DNA of 51,834 nt from Gammaproteobacteria bacterium (lineage in GTDB: Bacteria > Pseudomonadota > Gammaproteobacteria > Acidiferrobacterales > SZUA-150): positions 1-51,834 of the forward strand of contig JAOUOD010000016.1 in NCBI GenBank assembly GCA_029880545.1, given 5' to 3'. Positions 16,056 to 26,483 of this stretch are shown here, in pieces. Within the stretch, counting starts at the first letter, position 1; every line of letters starts with the position of its first letter. Made by a program: the position numbers and the translations under genes. The notes beneath the pieces are model-generated. The model was not told the DNA's origin and did not search any database. It was given only the letters and a program-made list of their open reading frames with translations.

Positions 16056-17225
16056 TCAATTCTTGACTGTTGATTTGCCCGTTTTCAGACTGATGGTAAA
16101 GGTGCTGCCTTTACCTTCGGTGCTTTCCACCAATAGGTCGCCGTTTAACCTTTGTGCCAGTTGCTTTGAGATCATTAGTCCAAGACCAATACCGTCGACC
16201 TGCGATTTGGATTTATCGTGCAGTCGTCCGAACCGGGAGAATACCTGGTTTAGTTTGTTTTCGGGAATGCCAATTCCGGTATCGGTTATAACAATGTCGA
16301 GCTTGCCTTCAACCGGCTCTTTACCCGGTTTGATGAATATATCAATACGACCCTTATTGGTAAACTTGGCGGCATTGCCCAGTACGTTGATTATGATCTG
16401 TCCGAGTCGCTTTTGATCGGTCATAACCGCATAGTCAGTGTCTATATTGAAGTGAAGCGTATTCTGATTCTTTTCTATTATCGGCTGAACCTCGGATGCA
16501 CACTGACGCAGCAAGTCGTTAATAGTGACTGGCTCGCTGGCGATCTCGATATCGCCCGATTCGATCATGGCGATATCAAGCAGGTCATTGGTCAGTGACA
16601 GCAGCCTGTTACTTGCCGACTGAATGCGTTGCAATAACTCCACGTACCTGGAGTCGTTGTTTTTGACCATCTCGCTGTGCAGGTAGGTGCAATACCCGAG
16701 TATTGAAGTAAGTGGCGTCCGGAGTTCGTGATTTACCATTGACAGGTAATCGGTCTTGGCTTCGTTGGCAGCAATTGCTTCATCCCTGGCAACCTGCAGG
16801 GCTTGCTCGGCAAACTTCAGCAGCAGGTTGGATTCGATGCGTGCCTGCAGCACCTCGAAATCGTAGGGCTTGTGAATATAGTCGTTGGCACCGTGGCGGA
16901 TTGCTTCTATTACCTTGGATGTTTCGTAAAAAGACGTGACAATAATGACCGGTAGTTCGATGGAGGTATAGTGCTTGCGAATATGTTTAAGGACCTCAAT
17001 GCCTTCCATGTCGGGTAGCAGGTAGTCCAGCAACACGAGGTCCACGCTTTTCTCGTCGATAATCCTGATAGCTTCTTCGCCATTCGTCGCTTCGATGGTG
17101 TCATAGCCCATCTCTTCGACCGCATGGGTCAGCAGGTCCAGGTTGATAGGCGTATCGTCAACGACCAGAACATTAGCCATTCGGTCAGGTTCGAAATAAG
17201 TTCTCTTAATGTAGGGATTATTCAT
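16056..17225 (-). CDS. Receiver-histidine kinase (REC-HisKA-HATPase)
   Basis: A 389-residue soluble protein. The N-terminal receiver (about 17-135) has VVDD (22-24), the phosphoacceptor Asp67 in LVLLDYLLPDMEG and Lys119. A short linker helix leads to the dimerisation domain with His166 in SMVNHELRTPLTS and an ATPase domain ending DTGIGIP and GIGLGLMIS. It is a hybrid with the receiver in front, so its kinase is probably controlled by another kinase, plausibly its neighbour, whose gene begins at or just after this gene's stop. No membrane segment is seen. The ATG at 17225 has no clear ribosome site; Met16 is an alternative. Confidence 0.9.
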   Translation of the reverse strand: MNNPYIKRTYFEPDRMANVLVVDDTPINLDLLTHAVEEMGYDTIEATNGEEAIRIIDEKSVDLVLLDYLLPDMEGIEVLKHIRKHYTSIELPVIIVTSFYETSKVIEAIRHGANDYIHKPYDFEVLQARIESNLLLKFAEQALQVARDEAIAANEAKTDYLSMVNHELRTPLTSILGYCTYLHSEMVKNNDSRYVELLQRIQSASNRLLSLTNDLLDIAMIESGDIEIASEPVTINDLLRQCASEVQPIIEKNQNTLHFNIDTDYAVMTDQKRLGQIIINVLGNAAKFTNKGRIDIFIKPGKEPVEGKLDIVITDTGIGIPENKLNQVFSRFGRLHDKSKSQVDGIGLGLMISKQLAQRLNGDLLVESTEGKGSTFTISLKTGKSTVKN

Positions 17226-17995
17226 GGAGCCAGATTAAATGTTGAACGCCAAATATTGGTTATGACTTATGAATCTTGTTAACACATGGACGGGTGTTTA
17301 GCAACGCAAAACAAGCGATCAGTAAGTCTCCGCATCAATACGGCCAAGAGATACAGTTAGAAAACGGTATTCACGGCAACGCGAATTACTCAGACGATAA
17401 TGTTTCAAACTATTTCCATTGTCAATGAGAGGTAAATGAATATTCGTCTTGAGATCGCCGCGTTTCGTCATCTCAGGCAAATACCCCTAAAAACACACAG
17501 GATAATCGCGCTGTCGACACCAGCAATCATTAGCGTAAATGCCCGACCTGGCGCGACAACATGTGTGTCGGCCAGGCGCAGGAGGCGATTCAAGCCGGGC
17601 GCGCATGCGGGGAGAGAAAGTTGACTGTCTTGCGTCACAGTTATCTGCCCCGGTTGCCGGCCGGCTCATGGATCCGTCGGCGGGTGTCGCGGTACCTGGC
17701 TCAATTACAATAGAAGTAATCATCCATTCGGGAACATAGTCATTTTAAGCTGGTTCCCGGATAGAAACAGGCCGCCGACGAGTATTAATGATCACGAGAT
17801 GGATTTCCACGGTTTGTCGCTGGACTCGAATTGGTTACAAATTTCCGACCGACTGCTGCATTGGATATCGAGCCGGATTATCGACACGTAACCAGAAGTC
17901 GGGGGCGCAAGCAGTCTGCACTGGCCTTGCTGGCGATAATTTTGCGGTAAAGATCGGGCTGGCTGTTCTTGTGGTGTTGTTATCTGAATAAAGCG
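17226..17995. other. 770-base region with no convincing protein gene
   Basis: The only frame with a good ribosome site (GAGAGGTAA before ATG 17436, 62 codons) ends in an Arg-rich stretch and resembles no family I know; it could be a small gene or chance. An imperfect hairpin lies at 17547-17576. The region lies between the kinase start and tRNA-Leu, both on the minus strand, so the kinase promoter should be here. Confidence 0.5.
17547..17576. other. Stable hairpin in non-coding region
   Basis: CCTGGC (17547-17552) pairs with GCCAGG (17571-17576), and inside it CGACA pairs with TGTCG with one bulged base and a 7-base loop. No T-run follows on either strand, so it is not a classic terminator. 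It could belong to a small RNA or to a regulatory site. Confidence 0.45.
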
Positions 17996-18082
17996 TGGTA
18001 CCGAGGGTCGGACTCGAACCGACAAGGTGTTGCCACCGGGGGATTTTGAATCCCCTGCGTCTACCAATTTCGCCACCCCGGC
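17996..18082 (-). tRNA. tRNA-Leu (anticodon CAA)
   Basis: An 87-base class II tRNA. The acceptor stem begins GCCGGGG, the anticodon arm is GGGGA-TTCAAAA-TCCCC giving CAA, the long variable arm is of leucine type, the T arm is GTCGG-TTCGAGT-CCGAC, and CCA is encoded at the 3' end. It reads UUG codons. It stands alone just upstream of, and divergent from, queA. Confidence 0.97.
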
Positions 18083-18193
18083 AAGGGAGGCCAAGTATAA
18101 CCATATCGCGAATGACTGCAATACGGATTGCGGTGCCGAAGCCGGTCACCCGGCCCGATGTGTTTGGCCGTGCTTGTGATACCCTTGCGCGCC

Positions 18194-19228
18194 ATGCGCA
18201 AGTCTGATTTCTCCTATCATTTACCCGAAGAATTGATCGCCCAGCGGCCATTGGCGGACCGTAGCGGTAGCCGTTTGCTGGTGGTCGATGGCGAGTCGTT
18301 GCAGGATCGGCAGTTTGCCGATCTGCCGTCGTTGCTCCGGCCTGATGACCTGCTGGTGTTTAACAATACCCGGGTGATCCCGGCACGCCTTACCGGCCAG
18401 AAGGAAACCGGCGGCCAGGTGGAGGTGATGGTGGAGCGGGTACTGGATGATCACCGGGTACTGGCGCAGACGCGGGCCAGCAAGTCGCCGCGCGCCGGGG
18501 TGCGGCTGTGCCTGGAAGGCGAGGCCTGGGCGACGGTGCTGGGTCGGGACGGTGACATGTTCGAGATTCGTTTTGACTCGGATGAGCCGGCGCTGGACCT
18601 GCTTGAGCGCCTGGGCCACATGCCGCTGCCGCCCTACATCGCGCGCGGTGATGATGATGCCGACCGCGAACGCTACCAGACCGTGTTTGCCCGGGAGCGT
18701 GGCGCCGTCGCGGCACCAACGGCGGGGCTGCATTTTGACCAGGCCCTGCTCGATGCGGTTGCTGACATGGGTGTGCGGCGTACCGAGCTGACCTTGCACG
18801 TGGGCGCGGGTACGTTCCAGCCCATGCGGGCGGAGTCACTGGAAGATCACGTCATGCACAGCGAGATTATCGATGTCAGTGCCGAGGTGTGTGCGGCGGT
18901 GGCGGCAACGCGGCAGCGGGGCGGTCGGGTGATCGCCGTGGGCACGACCGTTGTTCGTGCCCTGGAGAGCGCCGCGGCTTCGGGAGCGCTGGCGCCGTAT
19001 CGCGGTGAGACCCGTATCTTTATTTATCCCGGCTACCGGTTCCGCGTGGTCGACGCCATGATTACCAACTTCCATTTACCGGAATCCACCTTGTTGATGC
19101 TGGTCAGCGCCTTTGCCGGTTACGAACAGACGCTGGCGGCGTATCGCCACGCGGTGGATCAGCGTTACCGTTTTTTTAGCTATGGTGACGCCATGTTCAT
19201 CAGCCGGCGCCTGGAAAAGCAGGGCTGA
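18194..19228 (+). CDS. queA: S-adenosylmethionine:tRNA ribosyltransferase-isomerase
   Basis: A 344-residue QueA. It transfers and isomerises the ribose of S-adenosylmethionine onto 7-aminomethyl-7-deazaguanine in tRNA, making epoxyqueuosine. Family segments seen include [20 protein letters not shown] at the start, [24 protein letters not shown] (about 174-183) and [10 protein letters not shown]. The length is normal (E. coli 356). The start is the ATG at 18194, matching the family N-terminus; upstream frame is tRNA-side sequence. With tgt, 950 bases downstream, it makes the queuosine pathway pair, but here they are separated by a minus-strand gene. Confidence 0.96.
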   Translation: MRKSDFSYHLPEELIAQRPLADRSGSRLLVVDGESLQDRQFADLPSLLRPDDLLVFNNTRVIPARLTGQKETGGQVEVMVERVLDDHRVLAQTRASKSPRAGVRLCLEGEAWATVLGRDGDMFEIRFDSDEPALDLLERLGHMPLPPYIARGDDDADRERYQTVFARERGAVAAPTAGLHFDQALLDAVADMGVRRTELTLHVGAGTFQPMRAESLEDHVMHSEIIDVSAEVCAAVAATRQRGGRVIAVGTTVVRALESAAASGALAPYRGETRIFIYPGYRFRVVDAMITNFHLPESTLLMLVSAFAGYEQTLAAYRHAVDQRYRFFSYGDAMFISRRLEKQG

Positions 19229-19238
19229 TTCACTCAGC

Positions 19239-19268
19239 AAAAAAATGACCGGCCACTGGGCCGGTCAT
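19239..19268 (-). terminator. Rho-independent terminator
   Basis: ATGACCGGCC and GGCCGGTCAT form a perfect 10-bp stem with a 4-base loop. On the minus strand seven T follow, so it ends transcription of the His-rich protein gene at 19319. It may also slow plus-strand transcripts leaving queA. Confidence 0.9.
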
Positions 19269-19318
19269 GGTGAGGTTGTCCCGGGTCGTTCAGCAAGAAC
19301 CGGGTTGCCGATTTCTTA

Positions 19319-20011
19319 TCAATCGACCTTGTAATAATCCGAGATCACACGAGTTTGTTTGTGGTACAGCAGCACCACGCGACCCAGGGTGCCGTAAGTG
19401 TATCCCGACGGCGGTGTTTTCAGGCGCGCATCCAGTGAAGAGCGCGTCTTCTTGATGGGAATGTTGTGCGGAATCGCCATGCCGCGCTGGATGCGGCCCT
19501 CGGTGCCTGGTGGCAGCGCTGACGGTGCGTACAGGTCCATGCGCCGACTGGTCTTGCGGTAGTACCGCTTGATATCACGTCGTTGCTCCGCCGAAAAGCT
19601 GTGCTTGGCGTATTGCTTGAGCGCTTTCCACGGGCTCGGTGGTGCTTTTGGAGCAGGCGCGGCCGGTGGCGGTGGCGGTGTCACTACCCGGCCACTGGTT
19701 GGGGGCCGTTCGTCCCGTTCCGGCTCCCGGTACCGGTCATCGCGATCAACGACGTCGGGTTGACGACCGCGGTCTTCAGCAAAATGCCGATGACCGTGTT
19801 CGCGGCTGTCGTGATCGACACCGTGCGGGTGGCTGTGGTTGTAGGTGTGCGTGTGTTCGTGGCGGTGCTTGTCGTGGTTGTTATCACCCCGATGACGGCC
19901 GTGATCATGGTCGTCATTATGGCGTCTATCGGCGTAGGCATTGAGCGACAGGGTGCAGCTCAGCCCGGTGATGATCGCGACGACCCAGAATGAATGTTTG
20001 AGAGGTAGCAT
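19319..20011 (-). CDS. His/Asp-rich periplasmic protein, RcnB/CigR-like C-terminus
   Basis: About 230 residues with a signal peptide (MLPLKHSFWVVAIITGLSCTLSLNAYA). After it comes a very His/Asp/Arg-rich stretch (HNDDHDHGRHRGDNNHDKHR and onward, about 28-80), likely to bind divalent metals such as nickel, cobalt, zinc or copper. A proline-rich linker (TPPPPPAAPAPKAPPSP) leads to a C-terminal domain with LPPGTEGRIQRGMAIP and GRVVLLYHKQTRVISDYY, which resembles RcnB/CigR-type periplasmic domains. The start is the ATG at 20011 with GGGAG six bases upstream; ATG 20029 is possible. The role in metal handling is inferred. A strong terminator follows. Confidence 0.65.
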   Translation of the reverse strand: MLPLKHSFWVVAIITGLSCTLSLNAYADRRHNDDHDHGRHRGDNNHDKHRHEHTHTYNHSHPHGVDHDSREHGHRHFAEDRGRQPDVVDRDDRYREPERDERPPTSGRVVTPPPPPAAPAPKAPPSPWKALKQYAKHSFSAEQRRDIKRYYRKTSRRMDLYAPSALPPGTEGRIQRGMAIPHNIPIKKTRSSLDARLKTPPSGYTYGTLGRVVLLYHKQTRVISDYYKVD

Positions 20012-20092
20012 AAACGGCTCCCGGTTCATGGTTATTATTTAAAAGGTTCATCAGCGCCCGGTCCGGGCTGTCGCCGCAGACGATCGTTCTGA

Positions 20093-21295
<1,203 letters not shown>

Positions 21296-21483
21296 CCCGA
21301 AACCCGGGAACGGGCCGCAAGCGGAAAGGAATCCGGATAGTGGCGGCAGACGGCGCAGGGTAGCGCGAACAAAATATATAAAAGGAATGGTTCGCCCCGA
21401 TGATGGTGTGAGCGTGCTGCCCCCGGACAATTGACCGCCGAACTTTGATACGAACTGTTTAATACAAGAGTAGAGTGACTGAT

Positions 21484-21816
21484 ATGAGCTTTTTGATTTC
21501 TGATGCGTTTGCAGAAGGTGCCGCAGGTGCGCCCCAGGGTGATCCCACCGGTTCGATGATCTTTTTCCTGGTGCTGTTCGCCGTGTTCTATTTCATCCTG
21601 ATCCGGCCGCAGCAAAAACGTGCCAAGGAACACCGCGCCCTGGTTGAGTCCCTGGCCAAGGGTGACGAGGTCGTCACCAATGGCGGCATGCTCGGCAAGA
21701 TCACCGGCCTGTCTGACAATTTTGTCAGTGTTGAAGTGGCCAATGGCGTCGAGATCAAGATTCAGCGTTCCGCGATTCACGCGGTATTGCCAAAGGGAAC
21801 CATCAAGTCAGCCTGA
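21484..21816 (+). CDS. yajC: Sec translocase accessory subunit YajC
   Basis: 110 residues, as in E. coli. It has one transmembrane helix (MIFFLVLFAVFYFILIRPQQKRAKEH, about 22-47) with the hallmark RPQQKR just after it, and a small cytoplasmic domain with AKGDEVVTNGGMLGKIT. It associates with SecDF. The start is the ATG at 21484 (MSFLISDAFAEG), matching homologues; a GTG at 21475 is less likely. It precedes secD by 52 bases. Confidence 0.95.
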   Translation: MSFLISDAFAEGAAGAPQGDPTGSMIFFLVLFAVFYFILIRPQQKRAKEHRALVESLAKGDEVVTNGGMLGKITGLSDNFVSVEVANGVEIKIQRSAIHAVLPKGTIKSA

Positions 21817-21868
21817 TTGCAGCCGACCATAAGGCTGATCAGAAAGAAAAATAAAACGGATTACATCA

Positions 21869-23749
21869 ATGAATCGCTATCCGCTCTGGAAATACATTCT
21901 TATTGTCTTTGTCATTGTACTGGGCCTGCTATACGCGCTGCCCAATATTTTCGGCGAAGACCCTGCCATCCAGGTGTCCGGCTCACGTACCGGCAAGGTG
22001 ACTGATGAAACGATAGATCGCATCAGGCAGTCACTGGAAAACGCCAAAATTGAATATGTCAGCGCCTATATCGAAGACAAGTCAGCCAAGGTTCGGCTGA
22101 AAAGTTCAGCTGATCAGCTGAAAGCTCAGGATGTTGTCAAAGGTGCGCTGGGTGACAATTACACGGTTGCACTGAACCTGTTGCCGGCAACACCGGCGTG
22201 GTTGCGCATGATTAACGCCAAGCCCATGTATCTCGGCCTTGATCTGCGTGGTGGCGTGCATTTCCTGATGCAGGTGGATATGGAGTCGGTTATTTCCAAG
22301 GCCGAAGAATCCTACGTGGACGACATGCGCTCAGCCATGCGCAAGGACAAGCTGCGTTACCTGGGTGTCAAGCGACTGAAAGATCATATCCAGGTCACGT
22401 TTCGTGATACCGAAACCCGGGACAAGGCAATCCGCCTGGTTCGTGACCAGATTGGCGATTTGCTGGTGGAAGAAGCTGATATTGATGGTTCAGCCGCGTT
22501 GACGGCCAGGATGCGTCCCGAAGCCAAGTCCGAGAAACGTCGTTTCGCCATCGAGCAGAACATGACTTCGCTGCGTAATCGCGTGAACGAACTGGGTGTG
22601 GCGGAACCTATTATTCAACAGCAGGGTGCGGAACGTATTGTTGTGCAGTTGCCTGGCGTGCAGGATACCGCCAAGGCCAAGGAAATCCTCGGCCGTACGG
22701 CAACTCTGGAATTCCGCATGGTTGACGAACAGCATGACCCGATGGCAGCCATGCGTGGCCAGGTGCCGGCCGGCTCCAAGCTGTACAAGTATCGCGATGG
22801 TGCGCCAATCCTGCTGCAGAAACGCATTATCTATTCCGGTGACAACATTGTTGATGCGGCGCCGGGATTTGACAGTCAGAACAACACGCCGATCGTAAGC
22901 ATTACACTGGATTCGCGTGGTGCCGCCATCAACCAACGCATAACCGGCAAGAGTATCGGCAAGCGCATGGCCGTGGTGTATATCGAGCTCAAGTCGGAAG
23001 TGAAGCGGGATCTGCAGGGTAACCCGGTTCTCGATGAGAAGGGTCGCGAAATCAAGGTCAACCGGCACATCGAAGAAGTGATCACGGCTCCGGTGATTCG
23101 TTCACAGCTTGGCAAACGTTACCAGATTGAAGGTCTGGACAGCGTTGAAGAAGCCAATGACCTGTCATTGCTGCTGCGTGCCGGCGCCCTGGCTGCACCG
23201 GTTCAAATCATCGAAGAGCGCACCGTTGGTCCAAGCCTGGGTCAGGACAACATTGACCAGGGCATGCAATCCATTGCCATCGGCCTGGTGGCTATCATGA
23301 TCTTTATGGTGGTCTATTACCGCTGGTTTGGCATGATTGCCAACGCCGCGCTTACTGCCAATATCGTGCTGATTATCGCCGTGCTGTCCGTATTCCAGGC
23401 GACACTGACCTTGCCGGGTATCGCCGGTATCCTGCTGACCGTAGGCATGGCGGTGGATGCCAACGTGCTGATCTTCGAGCGTATTCGTGAAGAGTTGAAA
23501 AATGGCAGTACACCGCAGGCGAGCATCCAGGCAGGGTATGCCAAGGCGCTGAGCACTATTGCTGACGCCAATATTACAACGCTGATTGCCGCCATTATGC
23601 TGTTTAACTTTGGTACCGGGCCGATCAAGGGCTTTGCCATTACGCTCAGTATCGGCATCCTGACTTCCATGTTTACGGCCATTGTCGGCGCGCGCGGTCT
23701 CACGAATCTTGCATTTGGCGGTCGTCGCGTTGAAAAACTTCCGGTGTAA
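21869..23749 (+). CDS. secD: Protein-export membrane protein SecD
   Basis: A 626-residue SecD with an N-terminal helix, a large periplasmic P1 domain and five more helices. Together with SecF it uses the proton gradient to pull exported proteins out of SecYEG. Seen are MYLGLDLRGGVHFLMQVDM (about 113-131), the RND-family segments QGMQSIAIGLVAIMIFMVVYYR (about 470) and AVDANVLIFERIREEL (about 525) with the functional Asp. Length is close to E. coli SecD (615). Translationally close to secF (29 bases). Confidence 0.97.
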   Translation: MNRYPLWKYILIVFVIVLGLLYALPNIFGEDPAIQVSGSRTGKVTDETIDRIRQSLENAKIEYVSAYIEDKSAKVRLKSSADQLKAQDVVKGALGDNYTVALNLLPATPAWLRMINAKPMYLGLDLRGGVHFLMQVDMESVISKAEESYVDDMRSAMRKDKLRYLGVKRLKDHIQVTFRDTETRDKAIRLVRDQIGDLLVEEADIDGSAALTARMRPEAKSEKRRFAIEQNMTSLRNRVNELGVAEPIIQQQGAERIVVQLPGVQDTAKAKEILGRTATLEFRMVDEQHDPMAAMRGQVPAGSKLYKYRDGAPILLQKRIIYSGDNIVDAAPGFDSQNNTPIVSITLDSRGAAINQRITGKSIGKRMAVVYIELKSEVKRDLQGNPVLDEKGREIKVNRHIEEVITAPVIRSQLGKRYQIEGLDSVEEANDLSLLLRAGALAAPVQIIEERTVGPSLGQDNIDQGMQSIAIGLVAIMIFMVVYYRWFGMIANAALTANIVLIIAVLSVFQATLTLPGIAGILLTVGMAVDANVLIFERIREELKNGSTPQASIQAGYAKALSTIADANITTLIAAIMLFNFGTGPIKGFAITLSIGILTSMFTAIVGARGLTNLAFGGRRVEKLPV

Positions 23750-23778
23750 CGCGCAAGCGGCACCAGGGAAACATAGTT

Positions 23779-24792
23779 ATGCAATTTTTTGACAAACGAA
23801 CTGAAATTGATTTTGTCGGTATGCGCAAGTTGCCCATGCTGGTGTCGGCATTGCTGGTCATTGGAACCATGATTCTTCTGGCGACACGCGGACTGAACCT
23901 GGGACTTGATTTCACCGGTGGTACGCTGGTGGAGCTGAGCTACAAGGAAGCCGTCGAAGTATCGACCATTCGTGGCGAGCTTGAAAAGGGCGGGCACGGT
24001 GATGCCATTGTCCAGCACTTCGGCACCACCCGTGACATCCTGATCCGGCTACCGGTGAAGTCAGACAAGGATGCGGTGGAAACCAGTAATCAACTGGTTG
24101 CCCTGCTGCGTGAACAGCGTGGCGAAGCGGCTGCATCAACACGCGCAGACCAGCAGGATGGTGCGCAGATGTGCCGGAAGGGTGATGCGGTACAGGCTTG
24201 TGACATCCAGGTACGTCGGGTTGAATTTGTTGGCCCGCAAATTGGCGATGAGTTGACGGAAAAGGGCGGATTGGCCCTGATTTATACACTGATCGCTATC
24301 CTGATTTACGTGGCGTTCCGGTTTCAGTGGCGGTTTTCTCTGGGCGCGATCCTGGCCACGGCCCATGACGTATTGCTGACCTTTGGCTTTTTCTCGCTGA
24401 CACAGATTGAATTTGACCTGACTGTGCTGGCGGCAATCCTGGCTGTACTGGGTTATTCGCTGAACGATACCATTGTTGTGTTTGATCGTATTCGTGAGAA
24501 CTTTCACACGCTGCGCAAGAGCGACGTTGTATCAATCATGAATCGTTCAATTAACGATACACTGTCTCGCACCATTATCACTTCCGGTACTACTGTGTTG
24601 GCACTGACGGCGCTGTTCATCTTCGGCGGTGAAATCATTCATGCATTTTCCATCGCCTTGCTGGTCGGTATTGTTGTTGGTACCTATTCTTCCATTTTTG
24701 TCGCGACCCCGGCGGTCCTGGCGCTGGGGATCACTCGTGACGACCTGTTGCCGCCGAAAAAAGAAGGCGAAGCCGTCGACGACATGCCCTGA
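23779..24792 (+). CDS. secF: Protein-export membrane protein SecF
   Basis: A 337-residue SecF with six helices. Conserved segments are LGLDFTGGTLVELSY (about 41-55) and GYSLNDTIVVFDRIREN (about 226-242). It partners SecD. Between the first helix and the second it carries a short insertion rich in Arg/Ala/Asp (REQRGEAAASTRADQQDGAQMC) that looks looser than in E. coli. It is the last gene of the tgt-yajC-secDF group; no clear terminator follows within the 180-base gap. Confidence 0.97.
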   Translation: MQFFDKRTEIDFVGMRKLPMLVSALLVIGTMILLATRGLNLGLDFTGGTLVELSYKEAVEVSTIRGELEKGGHGDAIVQHFGTTRDILIRLPVKSDKDAVETSNQLVALLREQRGEAAASTRADQQDGAQMCRKGDAVQACDIQVRRVEFVGPQIGDELTEKGGLALIYTLIAILIYVAFRFQWRFSLGAILATAHDVLLTFGFFSLTQIEFDLTVLAAILAVLGYSLNDTIVVFDRIRENFHTLRKSDVVSIMNRSINDTLSRTIITSGTTVLALTALFIFGGEIIHAFSIALLVGIVVGTYSSIFVATPAVLALGITRDDLLPPKKEGEAVDDMP

Positions 24793-24972
24793 TGACCTGG
24801 GCAGCCGGATTTTCGGGTCATTTGTTCCTGAACCGGCTGTCCTGTCAAACCCGACTTTCTGTCGGTGTCCCGGTTTCCCCGCTGGACAGCCTGTTCTATT
24901 GTCTATACTTATGACTTCTGCACTATATAACTAAAATCGATACGCCCCACGCCACGTGGGCGGAGGAAGACA

Positions 24973-26481
24973 ATGAGTTCTAACTGGTGGATGATTGTAC
25001 CCGGTAATGTGGCGCTTTCCGGCGTTCTGATGTTTCTGATTGCCATGCCGTTTTTGTACGCGGCGCGCACCCAGATGCATGGCATGATCAGGGCAGCGAG
25101 CCGGGCCATATCCAACCCCATGCGAATTGCTTCGCGCTTCCTCAATCGTACCGCCGACGAGATGCGGTCACGAAACCGTGCCGTTATGATGGCGCACGGC
25201 CGCAAGGAAATGGAAGATGCCATTTCCCATGAATTCGAACATATCGCGGTACTGGTCAAGCGGGACCTGCACGGGTACCCCGAGTTGCAGCGTCGCATGT
25301 CTGATTCTATTACCAAGATCGAGGAAGACTACAAGAAGTGCGGCGAAGTGCCGCCACCGCCACCGGAATGGGCCAAGGCCATTGAATCCATCTCGGACCT
25401 GCAGCGCAAGGGCAGTGATGGACTGGTTGAAAAACTGCTGGATGATATCAGCAAGTCCATGGGCAAGATTTATGACAAGGCGCTGAGTGAATACCGCAAG
25501 AGTTATGAGGGCCGGCACAAGATACTGAAATCATTCAGCCCGCATTGGCGTTCGCTGGACCAGAACATGACCCAGGCTGACAAGAAGATTGGTGGCCTGA
25601 GCAAACAGTCCGAGCAGATTGATCAGCACATGGAAAAGTACGAGCAGATCATCAAGAAATCCGACAAGGCTGAAGCCATGCTGGCGCAGTCAGCCTCCAA
25701 GCAGTTTATTATTGATACGGTCGTTATGGTCATCGCTGTTCTGGGCGCCTATATCAACTCGCGCCTGATTGAACTGCCGATGCGCGAAATGGTGGGTGCC
25801 GGTGATTACCTGGTAGGCAATATTACGGTATCAGACGTGGCTTCCATGGTGATTATTTTTGTTGAGGCAACCATGGGTATCTTCCTGATGGAAACCGCGG
25901 GCATCACCCACCTGTTTCCGAAAATGTCCAGCCTTAACCATACAATAAAGCGTCGCATATTCTGGATATCATTGACGATCCTGGTCATTCTCGCCGGTAT
26001 CGAGGTGGCGCTGGCGGTGATGCGTGACTTTATTGCTGCCGACAACGCCGCCTTGAGGCAGCAACTCAGTGGTGACGCCGCTGCCGCTGCTGCCGCTGCC
26101 GCTGCAGCCAAATCTTCATCCATAGCCAGCCATATTCCGATGATTGGGCAAATGGTGTTGGGTGGCATCCTGCCGTTTGCACTGGCTTTTGTTGCCATTC
26201 CACTGGAGTCATTTATTACCTCGGCACGTACCGTGTTCGGTATGTTGATGGTCCTGGTGGTGAGATTGCTTGCGCTGGTCTTCAGGGTGGTTGGCAATAT
26301 CTTCAGGCAGATCGGTGTATCACTGATCAATTTTTATGACGTCGTCGTCTTTATCCCGTTGGTGATCGAAGGCATCTTGCGCAGCAAGGGCGTGATCAGT
26401 GAAAAACGCAGTCACGACCGCGGTGGTGTGGCGTCGTTTGCCCATCACAAGAAAAGTCGTACCGCGACCGGGGAGTTGTAA
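24973..26481 (+). CDS. Multi-pass membrane protein with long cytoplasmic or periplasmic coiled coil, unknown family
   Basis: I do not recognise this 502-residue protein. One helix lies near the N-terminus (about 8-31). A long charged helical region follows (about 35-240; SLDQNMTQADKKIGGLSKQS and neighbours read like coiled coil, with a PPPPPEW break near 127-133). Then come about six hydrophobic helices (249-270, 287-306, 329-350, 393-415, 422-444, 452-470). An 11-alanine tract sits in a loop at 369-379. The tail is basic and His-rich. The ATG has GGAGGA upstream. It is followed after 2 bases by a VWA-domain lipoprotein, so the pair probably forms one envelope complex. Membrane topology and function are open. 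Confidence 0.6.
   Translation: MSSNWWMIVPGNVALSGVLMFLIAMPFLYAARTQMHGMIRAASRAISNPMRIASRFLNRTADEMRSRNRAVMMAHGRKEMEDAISHEFEHIAVLVKRDLHGYPELQRRMSDSITKIEEDYKKCGEVPPPPPEWAKAIESISDLQRKGSDGLVEKLLDDISKSMGKIYDKALSEYRKSYEGRHKILKSFSPHWRSLDQNMTQADKKIGGLSKQSEQIDQHMEKYEQIIKKSDKAEAMLAQSASKQFIIDTVVMVIAVLGAYINSRLIELPMREMVGAGDYLVGNITVSDVASMVIIFVEATMGIFLMETAGITHLFPKMSSLNHTIKRRIFWISLTILVILAGIEVALAVMRDFIAADNAALRQQLSGDAAAAAAAAAAAKSSSIASHIPMIGQMVLGGILPFALAFVAIPLESFITSARTVFGMLMVLVVRLLALVFRVVGNIFRQIGVSLINFYDVVVFIPLVIEGILRSKGVISEKRSHDRGGVASFAHHKKSRTATGEL
26077..26109 (+). repeat. Alanine-codon tract (11 GCN codons)
   Basis: Eleven consecutive alanine codons, mostly alternating GCC and GCT, inside the membrane protein gene. 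The near-repetitive hexamer GCCGCT could slip and change the loop length by whole codons. Confidence 0.8.
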
Positions 26482-26483
26482 GG

